64,000 nucleotides of DNA from contig NZ_ADKM02000031.1 of assembly GCF_000178155.2 (NCBI RefSeq), forward strand, positions 1 through 64,000, given 5' to 3'. Under the pieces are notes generated by a model. It made no database searches. It was not told where the DNA came from and was given only the letters and a program-made list of their open reading frames with translations. The translations under genes were made by a program, and so were the position numbers. The DNA comes from Hominimerdicola alba 8 (lineage in GTDB: Bacteria; Bacillota; Clostridia; Oscillospirales; Ruminococcaceae). This document shows positions 24,800 through 33,175 of the stretch, in pieces. Numbering within the stretch: the stretch's first letter is position 1; every line of letters starts with the position of its first letter.

Positions 24800-25408
24800 A
24801 TGAAAACTATCAGCAGTTCTATCATTTATAAAAAGCTGTTCAGAGAACTGGAAACAGAATTCGGCTGCGAAGAAGCGCGTAAGATATGGGCACTGGCAGA
24901 AAGGCTGAACAGACATCTGTATGAAAAATACTCGGCAGAGGACGAATTTGATACAGCAGGCATGCTGTTCCCTGCGGCGGCGGTATACACTGCACTGAAA
25001 AAGCGTCAGCCCGAATATCCCGCTATGGAACTTCTGAGGTCATACGGCACAAAAACGGGCGAACGTTTGCGCAGGCTGATACACGCATTCACCATGATAC
25101 CCTGTGTACCTGCGCTGATATGGAAAAACATCGACAAGATAACAGACCATGCCAGCAGTGAGAAACTGGGCTACACAAGGCGTGATATGGTGGTCACAGA
25201 AAATACTTCCCGCGTAGATGTGCTTAGCTGTCCGCTTCATGAAATGGCTAAAAAACTCGGCATGCCCGAAGTCTGTCAGACCATATGTGCGATGGATAAG
25301 GTGTACATGACAGGTTTCAGACACATTCAGTACAAGCGCACAAGATCGGTGGCTGAGGGCGACGACTGCTGTGACTACAGACTTTGGTGGGACAAGGATA
25401 AGGGTTGA
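24800..25408 (+). CDS. L-2-amino-thiazoline-4-carboxylic acid hydrolase-like protein
   Basis: 202 residues, all-alpha. The region CPLHEMAKKLGMPEVCQTIC and the closing pattern with DDCCDYRL match what I recall of the ATC-hydrolase family, and the protein resembles the one at 38015-38620 in order of motifs. The family was named for an enzyme of L-cysteine formation from thiazoline, but most members in gut Firmicutes are uncharacterised. Start 24800 has GAGGAGGT at 8 nt. It is a single gene under an operator of the same type as five other loci in this window, which suggests a role in a shared stress response. Confidence 0.7.
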   Translation: MKTISSSIIYKKLFRELETEFGCEEARKIWALAERLNRHLYEKYSAEDEFDTAGMLFPAAAVYTALKKRQPEYPAMELLRSYGTKTGERLRRLIHAFTMIPCVPALIWKNIDKITDHASSEKLGYTRRDMVVTENTSRVDVLSCPLHEMAKKLGMPEVCQTICAMDKVYMTGFRHIQYKRTRSVAEGDDCCDYRLWWDKDKG

Positions 25409-25662
25409 ACAAGTATGACAAAATTGTATAAGAACAACATTTCCGGATCATTTGGCTGCATCTGTTTCTGTATAAGTGAACGGCTGCCTGGCTTTGCCTA
25501 ACCGACAGCTGTGTTAACTGACAAAAAGATATTCTGTTTTACAGGCGAGGTTCACGGGGCAGATGGGGCGGCAGTCATACCTGCTGATACTGCCGATGTA
25601 CGTTCTGCTGCTGTTACAGTATGGGTCAGCTATGATCTGTTCGCAAAGGAGGCATCGTAAGA

Positions 25663-26266
25663 ATGAAGCACGCTGAAGATCTGACGGAAAAAGAACTGGA
25701 AAGGATACGTTTTGTAACAGGCGAGGCTTTTGTCACAAACGAACTTTTTCACGAGTTCGGCAGCATTGAAGAACGCAGACCGCTGGTGCTTAAGTATATG
25801 TCTGCTTTTGTGGACTTTGCTTACGAAAGCGGTTCGCTTTACATGACAGATGACGGCTGCGGTTTTATCGGTCTGCAATACATCAAAGATAACGCCGTTC
25901 TGCCGCAGCTGAAAATGCTGGTGCGGCTGTTCACAGGTCTGCCATTCGGCAAACTGAAAAAAATGCTGGGGCATGTCGGACAGATAGCTGATGCAGACAA
26001 ACAGTTAAAAAAAGTTACCGCATATAGATGTCCTCATGGTGGCGGTAAACAAGGATTCGCAAGGCAAGGGCTATGCCCGGCAGCTGGTTGACTTTGCCAA
26101 GAAAATGTCTGAAGAGAAAAACCTCCCGCTGCTTATAGGCACAGATATGAAAGACTATGCCGATATGTACTGTCATTACGGTTTCAGACTTGCATGCAGC
26201 AAAACCGCTGACAACGGCGTTACAAGATACGTTCTCACATGGCAGCCGTCTGATAAAACCAAATAA
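25663..26266 (+). pseudogene. GNAT-family acetyltransferase, frameshifted
   Basis: Two overlapping frames together form one GNAT protein. The first (from 25663, AAAGGAGG upstream) gives ~115 N-terminal residues. The second carries the acetyl-CoA-binding region QGKGYARQLVDFA and the C-terminus. Dropping one base in the run of seven A at 26007-26013 joins them as KKLPHIDVLMVAV, a normal GNAT passage. As read, the first frame continues out of register and stops at 26091. This could be a sequencing slip, a true mutation or slippage at the A run. Confidence 0.75.
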
Positions 26267-26318
26267 TGCCGCCAAAACCCTTTATTACGGCATATCTGAA
26301 AAAAGTTGCAAGCAGTGG

Positions 26319-26374
26319 TTGACAATTGATAAAAAAAGTGTTATTATAGACTTACCGAGTTAGTACTAGCTAAT
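26319..26374 (+). promoter_or_regulatory. Promoter and operator of the P-type ATPase operon
   Basis: TTGACA-N17-TATTAT (26319-26347), then GTTAG-TACTAG-CTAAT (26359-26374), matching the shared operator without mismatch in the arms. Confidence 0.8.
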
Positions 26375-26400
26375 ATTTTTAACAGAAAGGATGTATCATT

Positions 26401-26661
26401 ATGATAGATTTACAGAAATTAGCGATATTTGCAGGCGGTCTACTCTGCGGAACAGCAGGCGTAAAGCTGCTGAAAAGCAAGGAAGCTAAGAAAGTATACG
26501 CTCACACGACCGCTGCCGCGCTGAGAGCAAAAGAGTGCGTTATGACCGATGTCACAAAGGTGCGTGAGGGCTGCGGCGACATCGTGGCTGAGGCTAAGGA
26601 GATAAACGAGAAGAAGTCTTCTGATAGCGCTGTTGAAATCATTGAGGATACATGTGAATAA
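26401..26661 (+). CDS. Small P-type-ATPase partner protein (DUF6110-like)
   Basis: 86 residues: an N-terminal membrane segment (LAIFAGGLLCGTAGVKLL), then a helical region with KEAKKVYAHTTAAALRAKECVM, and an acidic tail. I recall this family (DUF6110) as a regular neighbour of heavy-metal P-type ATPases in Clostridia. AGAAAGGA precedes the ATG. Its stop overlaps the ATPase start (TAATG), so translation is coupled. The single N-terminal helix suggests membrane attachment close to the ATPase; its role there is unknown. Confidence 0.75.
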   Translation: MIDLQKLAIFAGGLLCGTAGVKLLKSKEAKKVYAHTTAAALRAKECVMTDVTKVREGCGDIVAEAKEINEKKSSDSAVEIIEDTCE

Positions 26662-28736
26662 TGAAGTGTGAGATACTTCACGAAAGCAGAGGGCGCATAA
26701 GGGTACACTGTGTCTGCGGCAGAATGACTCTGCACCAGGCTGATATACTGGAATTCTTCCTCAGGGCAAAGCCTTTTGTTACAAACGCAAAGGTCTACGA
26801 CCGCACAGGCGATGCCGTGATATGGTATGACGGCGAACGCAGGAATGTCATAAAAGCACTGGCAGGCTTTTCCTTTGCTGATGAAAGTGCTGAAGCACTC
26901 GTGCCTGAACACACCGGCCGCGAACTTGACCGCAGTTTTGAGAACAAGCTGATAGCGATGCTCATGTGGCGTGCCGCAAAACGCACGATAGTACCTGCAC
27001 CCATAAGGTTCGTACTGACGGTGATAAATGCACTGAAACACATCAAAGAAGCACTGACAGCACTGTCACACGGCAGAATAGAAGTTTCTGTGCTGGACGC
27101 AACGGCAATAACCGTTTCACTGCTGAGAAACGACTGCGGCACTGCATCTTCGGTGATGTTTATGCTGGGACTGGGCGAACTGCTTGAGGAATGGACACGC
27201 AAAAAATCAGTGGATGAACTTGCCGGCGTGATGTCACTGGGTATAGACAAAGTGTGGGTCATAAAAGACGGCACTGAGGTGCTTGTGCCCACAAACGCCA
27301 TCAATGCGGGCGATGAAGTCATCGTGCGCAGCGGCAGCATGATACCACTTGACGGCGTGGTGCTTTCGGGCGAAGCTGAGGTCAATCAGGCATCTCTCAC
27401 AGGTGAGAGCCTGCCTGTACACAAAACCGTCGGCAGCTATGTCTACGCAGGCACAGTAGTTGAAGACGGCAGCTGCGTATTCAGGGTCGATAAGACATCA
27501 GGCTGCGGCAAGTACGACCGCATAGTCAAGATGATAGAAGAATCCGAGAAAATGAAATCACAGGCTGAGAGCAAGGCTGTGCATCTGGCTGACAAGCTGG
27601 TGCCATACAGTCTGGCGGCAACTTTGCTGACCTATCTGCTGACAGGTGACAGTGTTAAGGCGATATCGATACTTATGGTCGATTACTCCTGTGCTCTGAA
27701 ACTGGCGATACCGATATCTGTAATTTCAGCAATGCGTGAGAGCAGTGTTCACGGCATAACTGTCAAGGGCGGAAAGTTCCTTGAAGCTGTAAGCGAGGCT
27801 GACACCATAGTGTTTGACAAGACCGGCACGCTGACCCATTCAACGCCGCGCGTGGCAGAGATATTCACATTTGGCGGCAGCAGCGAGGAAGAAGCACTGC
27901 GGCTGGCGGCTTGCCTTGAAGAGCATTACCCGCATTCGATAGCAAACGCCGTTGTCGAAGAAGCAAAGCGTCGCGGCATCGACCACGAAGAAAAGCACTC
28001 AACGGTGGAATATGTGGTAGCACACGGCATATCAAGTTCGATAGACGGCAAAAAAGCTGTCATCGGAAGCTATCACTTTGTTTTTGAAGACGAGGGCTGC
28101 ACTATCCCCGCAGATGAGCAGGAGAAGTTCGACAGTCTGCCGCATCAGTATTCTCACCTGTTCTTGGCTGTCGGCGGAGCACTGGCGGCTGTACTCTGCA
28201 TTGAAGACCCGCTGAGGGACGAAGCCGCAGAAGTGGTATCATCGCTGAGAGAACTTGGTTTTGAAAAGATAGTCATGATGACAGGCGACAGCAAGCGGGT
28301 CGCCAGATGCGTTGCCGAAAAGGTGGGCGTTGACGAACTGCATTACGAAGTACTGCCCGAAGACAAGGCTGAATTCATAAGACAGCAGAAAGCGGAGGGA
28401 AGAAAGGTCATAATGGTCGGTGACGGCATGAATGACTCCCCTGCCCTTTCAGAAGCCGATGCAGGCATAGCCATTAGTTCCGGCGCTGCCATCGCGCGGG
28501 AGATAGCGGACATCACCATCTCGGCTGATGACCTCTACTGTCTGCTGACACTGCGTAAGATAAGTCGTGCGCTTATGACGCGCATCGACCGCAATTACCG
28601 CTTTATAATGACTTTCAACACCGCACTGATGGTGCTGGGCGCATTCGGCATAATAACGCCGACGACTTCGGCACTGCTTCACAACGGATCGACCATATCG
28701 ACAGCACTTTCGGATATGCGTGCATATCTGCCATAA
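26661..28736 (+). CDS. Heavy-metal-type P-type ATPase
   Basis: 691 residues. Phosphorylation motif DKTGTLT (Asp386), actuator TGES, nucleotide-domain HP motif (YPHSIAN) and hinge MVGDGMNDSPAL are all present. The N-terminus has no CxxC metal-binding domain. The membrane metal site, usually CPC, reads DYSCALKLAIP, an unusual variant without the Pro that separates the cysteines, so the metal is uncertain: Fe, Mn or Zn are possible. It shares an operon with the DUF6110-like protein and an operator type with the feo genes, which makes metal or envelope stress a reasonable context. Confidence 0.88.
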   Translation: MKCEILHESRGRIRVHCVCGRMTLHQADILEFFLRAKPFVTNAKVYDRTGDAVIWYDGERRNVIKALAGFSFADESAEALVPEHTGRELDRSFENKLIAMLMWRAAKRTIVPAPIRFVLTVINALKHIKEALTALSHGRIEVSVLDATAITVSLLRNDCGTASSVMFMLGLGELLEEWTRKKSVDELAGVMSLGIDKVWVIKDGTEVLVPTNAINAGDEVIVRSGSMIPLDGVVLSGEAEVNQASLTGESLPVHKTVGSYVYAGTVVEDGSCVFRVDKTSGCGKYDRIVKMIEESEKMKSQAESKAVHLADKLVPYSLAATLLTYLLTGDSVKAISILMVDYSCALKLAIPISVISAMRESSVHGITVKGGKFLEAVSEADTIVFDKTGTLTHSTPRVAEIFTFGGSSEEEALRLAACLEEHYPHSIANAVVEEAKRRGIDHEEKHSTVEYVVAHGISSSIDGKKAVIGSYHFVFEDEGCTIPADEQEKFDSLPHQYSHLFLAVGGALAAVLCIEDPLRDEAAEVVSSLRELGFEKIVMMTGDSKRVARCVAEKVGVDELHYEVLPEDKAEFIRQQKAEGRKVIMVGDGMNDSPALSEADAGIAISSGAAIAREIADITISADDLYCLLTLRKISRALMTRIDRNYRFIMTFNTALMVLGAFGIITPTTSALLHNGSTISTALSDMRAYLP

Positions 28737-28740
28737 CAGA

Positions 28741-28772
28741 AAAAAAGAAGTCGGGCAGCCGACTTCTTTTTT
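28741..28772 (+). terminator. Terminator of the P-type ATPase operon
   Basis: AAAAAAGAAGTCGG/CCGACTTCTTTTTT hairpin; symmetrical, so it can also serve the opposing gene. Confidence 0.9.
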
Positions 28773-28799
28773 GTTGCTGAGGAGCAAGCCCAATATATA

Positions 28800-29717
28800 T
28801 CATTTTTCGCCTTTTACCCATGCGACTATCTCCTTTTCGGCGCGTGCAAAATACTCCATGTTCTCTTTGCGGTATCTGCCGAAAGTTCGATAAAACAGCC
28901 CTATCAGCGGTATCATGCGGTAGAGTTTCCGCTCGCGCTGACGGTTCGGCATTAGCCCGTTGAGATGACTGCCATGCGGAAAAACAACAGTCTTTACCTG
29001 CCTGCAAAAGCCTTTTCTTTTAAGCCTTGCAGAAAGCCGCTTGACCGAATATCCCGCATACCAGCATTCGTCCATAGCGCCCGCTATCAGCAGTACATCT
29101 GCACCGCATCTCTCTATCGGAAGTTCGGCTTTCTCAACGCCCTCTTTGTCGCAGTACGCTTTGTAATAAGCCGCCCACATGCCCGTGACCTTGTAAGGGA
29201 CTGCGGGATGGCGCATGTACCTGCCTGCGCGGAAATGCGAGAAATCTGCCGTAACATACGGTATCTCCTTGCCAAGATAAGTCACCACGCTGTGACCTGT
29301 CATGGTCTTTTTGTCGGCAAGTGTTCCCTCAAACGGAACATGAGTCGGCGATACCATTATCAGCTTCTCAAAACCGCCGATATACACCGCACACAACAGT
29401 GCAAATATGGAACCCATCGACTGCCCGTAAACACTGATATGAGCGATATGCTTTGCCTCACGCAGATATCTGACCGCAGGTCTGAACATATCAAGCGGTA
29501 TCCTGTCAGGCGAAGCAGGCAGACCCTCTGCCCCGAAAAGCGACACCGCCAGACCCGTGATGCCGTAGTCCGCAAATCGCTCTGCAAATTTGATACCTGG
29601 CAGAAGACTCTGTTCGCCACCCATTATTATTATAACTGCCCTGTCACTGCCGCCGTCAGGTTCGGCAAGATGCCCCGTAAAGCCGTCTTTTTTCATCGTG
29701 AAATTTTCGTATATCAT
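28800..29717 (-). CDS. Alpha/beta hydrolase (dienelactone hydrolase / BAAT-like)
   Basis: 305 residues. Oxyanion region IIIMGGEQ, nucleophile elbow VYGQSMGS, catalytic acid near GAMDECWYAG and the His in FPHGSH. The spacing and the C-terminal acid-His arrangement resemble acyl-CoA thioester hydrolase or dienelactone-hydrolase-like enzymes. The start is placed at the ATG after GGTGAGGG; an in-frame GTG 15 nt upstream is less likely. Its promoter carries a one-mismatch copy of the shared operator. Substrate unknown. Confidence 0.8.
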   Translation of the reverse strand: MIYENFTMKKDGFTGHLAEPDGGSDRAVIIIMGGEQSLLPGIKFAERFADYGITGLAVSLFGAEGLPASPDRIPLDMFRPAVRYLREAKHIAHISVYGQSMGSIFALLCAVYIGGFEKLIMVSPTHVPFEGTLADKKTMTGHSVVTYLGKEIPYVTADFSHFRAGRYMRHPAVPYKVTGMWAAYYKAYCDKEGVEKAELPIERCGADVLLIAGAMDECWYAGYSVKRLSARLKRKGFCRQVKTVVFPHGSHLNGLMPNRQRERKLYRMIPLIGLFYRTFGRYRKENMEYFARAEKEIVAWVKGEK

Positions 29718-29739
29718 TCCCTCACCCCGCACTTTTTAA

Positions 29740-29792
29740 GTTATGCAAAACTAACTAAAAACAATTATATCACATCATACCCCAAAAGTCAA
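29740..29792 (-). promoter_or_regulatory. Promoter and operator of the alpha/beta hydrolase gene
   Basis: TTGACT-N17-TATAAT (29764-29792), then GTTAG-TTTTGC-ATAAC read on the minus strand (29740-29755), one mismatch from the shared operator. Confidence 0.75.
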
Positions 29793-29802
29793 TAATGAAT
29801 GT

Positions 29803-29962
29803 GATTATCCCGCTGATACACCAAAATAAACGATGTTATATCGGGAATTGAATACAGTTGGCGGTTATCTTTCCCCCGCCTGCGGCGGGGGGAAAGATAA
29901 CATCAACTCAGTTTTTCCTCATTGATAAAGGTATTTTGCAGTGGTGTGCTAAAGGGATAGTC
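29803..29962 (-). repeat. Palindromic repeat of the TATCCC family, copy A (with GC-rich inner hairpin)
   Basis: Ends GATTATCCCGCTGATACACCA and TGGTGTGCTAAAGGGATAGTC are imperfect inverted repeats. The centre has a near-perfect hairpin (ATCTTTCCCCC...GGGGGAAAGAT). Inverted relative to 31024-31180 and 43502-43620. It fills most of the gap between the hydrolase and luxS. Confidence 0.75.
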
Positions 29963-30037
29963 ATAATAATGAATGCACTTATCGCGGTATATGCAGAACA
30001 TATTTCCACACACGGCAAGTATAACACAGTCATGATA

Positions 30038-30066
30038 TTGACATCATCAACTCAATGGTGTATAAT
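30038..30066 (+). promoter_or_regulatory. luxS promoter
   Basis: TTGACA-N17-TATAAT. The leader that follows holds a TGCCGCAT/ATGCGGCA hairpin (30072-30108) before the ribosome site. Confidence 0.8.
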
Positions 30067-30157
30067 TTAAATATGGTGCCGCATAGCATACAGAATTCTT
30101 TCCATGCGGCATTATGTAAAAGTATTCAATGACCGATATCTGAAAGGAGATACAAAT

Positions 30158-30682
30158 ATGGATCTTATCCCCAGCTTTTCCGTTGACCACACAAAGATCG
30201 TTCCAGGCATATTCACCAGCAGAGTGGATATTCTGGGCGATGAGAAGATAACAACTTACGATGTGAGGGTCACAAGACCTAATATCGAACCCGCGATCGA
30301 TGTGGGTGCCATGCACACGCTGGAACATGTGATCGCCACCTACCTCAGAAACGACCCCGACTGGAAAGACAGCGTCATCTACTGGGGTCCGATGGGCTGT
30401 CTGACGGGCTTCTACCTTATACTTAAGGGCAACCGCGCACCAAGCGAGATATATGATCTTATACTCGGTGCTTTCAAATCGGTGGAAGAAGCGGAAGAAG
30501 TTCCCGGTGCTTCTGCTGTGAACTGCGGCAATTATCTGCTGCACAATCTCGGCATGGCAAAGTGGTATGCCCGCAGATTTGCTGACTATCTGACCGAGAA
30601 TGCAGGCAACAGTGTGATTTTCGAGTATCCGAGATCTGAAAGACTTGTCACCGATGACGGCAGACAGTTCTTCGATTCTTAA
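30158..30682 (+). CDS. luxS: S-ribosylhomocysteine lyase
   Basis: 174 residues, a little longer than typical (about 155). The zinc motif HTLEH (residues 53-57), catalytic Cys81 in GPMGCLTGFY, and Cys123 in VNCGNYLLHNL are all there. The enzyme splits S-ribosylhomocysteine into homocysteine and DPD, the AI-2 precursor, in the activated methyl cycle. Start 30158 has AAAGGAG upstream. It stands alone with its own promoter and terminator; no pfs/mtn or methionine genes are next to it. Confidence 0.97.
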   Translation: MDLIPSFSVDHTKIVPGIFTSRVDILGDEKITTYDVRVTRPNIEPAIDVGAMHTLEHVIATYLRNDPDWKDSVIYWGPMGCLTGFYLILKGNRAPSEIYDLILGAFKSVEEAEEVPGASAVNCGNYLLHNLGMAKWYARRFADYLTENAGNSVIFEYPRSERLVTDDGRQFFDS

Positions 30683-30707
30683 TTCCCGCACACACATCTA
30701 TAAAGGC

Positions 30708-30740
30708 AAGGCACTCCTGAATGCAGAAGTGCCTTTTTTT
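30708..30740 (+). terminator. luxS terminator
   Basis: AAGGCACT/AGTGCCTT hairpin with a run of T, 25 nt after the stop. Confidence 0.85.
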
Positions 30741-30991
30741 CATCTTTCGGTATATCCCTCAAACTCCACCGATATTATCTTTGAACCACTGCCTGTGACC
30801 ACCTGCAAAGTGTCGTCCTGCACCGGATGTTTAATGGCGGCGGCATTCTTCTCAACTGTCCTGTAGACCACCTTAAGATATATCAGCGCATTTATGGGAT
30901 TTTTCACTCTGACCTATTAAACTGTAGATCCTTTGTCTTGCCACTCTTTCACCGCCCTGTCAAGGTCGTGTATAGTGTAAATGATATGTCC
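30740..30991 (-). pseudogene. Remnant of a VOC/glyoxalase-fold protein
   Basis: On the minus strand, a short frame (HIIYTIHDLDRAVKEWQDKG) has the typical first strand-helix of a VOC domain and ends in a stop. Shortly after, in another frame, KNPINALIYL continues like the next VOC strands and runs to a stop at 30740. No start codon or ribosome site is visible. It looks like a decayed gene. Confidence 0.5.
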
Positions 30992-31023
30992 TCAACACAT
31001 TGAGCTCTCTTATTTATTTTTAT

Positions 31024-31180
31024 GACTATCCCTTTAGCACACCTGCTGAAAATGCGGTAAACAAAAGGATAATTGATCGCAGGATATCTTTCCCCCGCCT
31101 GCGGCGGGGGAAAGATATCCGCCAACCACTTTAAGTTCTGCCAGATCGCTGTTTTTTTTGTGGTGTGTCAGCGGGATAAC
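31024..31180 (+). repeat. Palindromic repeat of the TATCCC family, copy B (with GC-rich inner hairpin)
   Basis: Starts GACTATCCCTTTAGCACACC and ends GTGTGTCAGCGGGATAAC. Contains the same GATATCTTTCCCCC.. inner hairpin as copy A (31080-31120). Directly upstream of the promoter of the cystatin-like gene. Confidence 0.8.
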
Positions 31181-31218
31181 CATGTTTATTTTTAATTGAA
31201 ACAATTGCCCAAAAGGTA

Positions 31219-31247
31219 TTGACATTTTATTGGATATAATGTATAAT
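31219..31247 (+). promoter_or_regulatory. Promoter of the cystatin-like gene
   Basis: TTGACA-N17-TATAAT, with a second overlapping TATAAT inside the spacer. The leader is about 80 nt and T/A-rich. Confidence 0.8.
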
Positions 31248-31334
31248 ATATTCACATCGATGTAAACCAAATATTTCTTTATTTAATTTTTATCATAATT
31301 AAATTAAAACCATTATTTTTTAGGAGGGCTTATT

Positions 31335-32246
31335 ATGAGCATTGAAAACACAACTGTTAAAGGCGGCTGGACTATCACTCATGGAGATACAAGCATTGAA
31401 AAACACCCTGATGCACTTGCTGCATTTGAAAAGGCTACAGCAGGATTTATAGGCGTAAAATTTACACCTGTAGCTCTTCTTGCAACACAGATAGTTTCGG
31501 GAAAGAATTATGCCATACTCTGTAAAGCTACCCCCGCAACACTGGATCCTGCAACTACTCTTAAAGTTGTGATCGTTTATGAAGATCTTAATGGCAATGC
31601 AACTATTACAGGTATAAAAGATGTATTAGGTGCTGATTATCCTGTATTCGCAGCTACCTGCGATTGTTCAGCAAACGATAATATCGTTCTCGGCGGCTGG
31701 AATATCACTCTTGGTGATCCGAGCATTGATAAGCATCCTGATGCACTTGCTGCAATTGAAAAGGCTACAGCGGGTATGTTAGGTGCAAAATATGAACCTA
31801 TTGCTTTACTTGGCACTCAGATAGTTGCAGGAAAGAATTACTGTATCCTCTGCAGGATCACCCCTGTTACACTTGATCCTAAGCCGACTATGAAGCTCGT
31901 TTATGTATATGAAGATACAGAAGGTAACGCTGTTATTACAGAAATCAAGGAAATAATTGGCGCTCCTGTTCCGGGTGGATTTATTGCCAATGACGGTGCT
32001 ACAGACCTTAACAGCAATCCTGAAGTAAAAAATGCTTTTGAAAAGGCTACAAAGGATCTCTTGGGTGTAGACTATGAGCCTATCGCTTATCTTGGCTATC
32101 AGATAGTTGCAGGCAAGAATTATCTTATCCTTTGTGAAAGCAAGATAGTTGTTCCGGATCCCATCCCTTCTCTTACACTTGTAACTGTCTATGAAGATCT
32201 TGACGGCAACTGCAAGATCATAAATACCGAACCTGTAGTCCTTTAA
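31335..32246 (+). CDS. Three-domain cystatin-like protein
   Basis: 303 residues made of three tandem ~100-residue repeats (about 9-100, 116-207, 213-303). The first two begin with GGW (the third with GGF), and all contain a helix (ALAAFEKATAG), then QIV(S/A)GKNY, then a strand ending YEDL(N/D)GN-type. The Gly-rich start and Q-x-V-x-G loop are the two hallmarks of cystatins (inhibitors of papain-like cysteine proteases), so a cystatin fold is likely. There is no signal peptide, so it acts in the cytoplasm unless released by lysis. Strong TAGGAGG ribosome site. It is monocistronic. Whether it inhibits a protease is an inference. Confidence 0.7.
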   Translation: MSIENTTVKGGWTITHGDTSIEKHPDALAAFEKATAGFIGVKFTPVALLATQIVSGKNYAILCKATPATLDPATTLKVVIVYEDLNGNATITGIKDVLGADYPVFAATCDCSANDNIVLGGWNITLGDPSIDKHPDALAAIEKATAGMLGAKYEPIALLGTQIVAGKNYCILCRITPVTLDPKPTMKLVYVYEDTEGNAVITEIKEIIGAPVPGGFIANDGATDLNSNPEVKNAFEKATKDLLGVDYEPIAYLGYQIVAGKNYLILCESKIVVPDPIPSLTLVTVYEDLDGNCKIINTEPVVL

Positions 32247-32275
32247 GTTTTAAGATATAAGCTGAAAATGTAAAT

Positions 32276-32320
32276 GTTCCCCCGATCTATGGCTTTATGT
32301 TACAGATTCGGGGGATCTTT
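32276..32320 (+). terminator. Terminator of the cystatin-like gene
   Basis: CCCCCGA-TCT/AGA-TTCGGGGG hairpin followed by T-rich sequence. Confidence 0.8.
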
Positions 32321-32500
32321 TTATGAATATGATATGTGGTCATTCCGCTGACATATTGTGCTTAACAGACTTTCTGCGACTATTGACCATAGTCGGCGGT
32401 TTTCTTTACATGTGTGAACGCATGGAAAGAAAACATCTCATAACTGTTTCTTGTTATACCTTTATTCCCGGTGGTGTATTAAAATGGTTAACCATATATT

Positions 32501-33073
32501 TCAATCAACATTAAGCCTGAACAGCTTCCTTGTGATAAATGCCGCGCACACCGAAAGCCCTATACCGACTATGACCACCGCAGGCAGCGCCCACGCGGGA
32601 CTACAGTCCATAAGCTGCTGTGCGTAGCCTGCGGGCATCTCTTCAACTGCGCAGTCATATGTGAAATCGCGGTTGAACCATATCTGACCGTAATAACCGA
32701 AGGTCGAAAAACTCATCACAACGCTTTTAGCGACTATCGCCGCCCACTTTTCATTGCCTATCACCAGACCTATGACCTCTGCAAGAATGCCTATGACCGC
32801 TATTGGCAGTGCGTGCCATAGGTTGAACTCCCCTATCAGCAGAAATATCAGCATAAGCCCCAAAGAAAAAGAAAGCGCCACGAACGGTGCTTGTATACGT
32901 TCAAAGGCTTTCACCGTTATACCTGTGATAAGCACGCCTGCCGTTACCTGATACAGCACAAACAGTACAGGGTGTACCGCACCCATTCCGCAGACCGCCA
33001 GCGTAGCCACAAAGTACAGCAGCACATACACCAACTGCCACAAGGCATTTTTCTTGTTCCATCGTTTTTCCAT
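32501..33073 (-). CDS. ECF transporter S component, MptD/Trep_Strep family (orphan)
   Basis: 190 residues with five to six membrane helices. The C-terminal pattern GYAQQLMDCSPAWALPAVV matches the Trep_Strep/MptD substrate-binding family. These S components need an ECF module (two ATPases and a T protein); none is adjacent. A double ECF ATPase gene with a broken 5' end lies at 16163-17545. AAGGAGTT precedes the ATG. A 10-bp sequence upstream (33106-33115) also occurs in the promoter of the TetR gene on its right, so that regulator may control it. Confidence 0.7.
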   Translation of the reverse strand: MEKRWNKKNALWQLVYVLLYFVATLAVCGMGAVHPVLFVLYQVTAGVLITGITVKAFERIQAPFVALSFSLGLMLIFLLIGEFNLWHALPIAVIGILAEVIGLVIGNEKWAAIVAKSVVMSFSTFGYYGQIWFNRDFTYDCAVEEMPAGYAQQLMDCSPAWALPAVVIVGIGLSVCAAFITRKLFRLNVD

Positions 33074-33105
33074 AAAAACAACTCCTTAAGTTAATTTTTC
33101 GGGGA

Positions 33106-33115
33106 AGTATTAACT
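33106..33115. promoter_or_regulatory. Candidate TetR operator of the S-component gene
   Basis: AGTATTAACT, identical to 33801-33810 in the neighbouring TetR promoter; here it sits in the loop of a GGGGAA/TTCCCC hairpin. Confidence 0.45.
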
Positions 33116-33130
33116 TTCCCCATAAAAGCA

Positions 33131-33158
33131 AAAAATCCGCTTAATAAGCGGAATTTTT
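33131..33158 (-). terminator. Terminator of the TetR gene
   Basis: AAAAATCCGCTT/AAGCGGAATTTTT hairpin, 18 nt after the TetR stop codon. Confidence 0.8.
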
Positions 33159-33175
33159 GTATCTCTGATATTTAT

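Noticed and set aside
25409-25662. Remnant gene between the ATC-hydrolase-like gene and the GNAT gene
   Set aside because: Short open frames exist but none shows a recognisable domain or start signal.
30067-30157. SAM or SAH riboswitch upstream of luxS
   Set aside because: The leader is about 90 nt with one simple hairpin; conserved cores of those riboswitches are absent.
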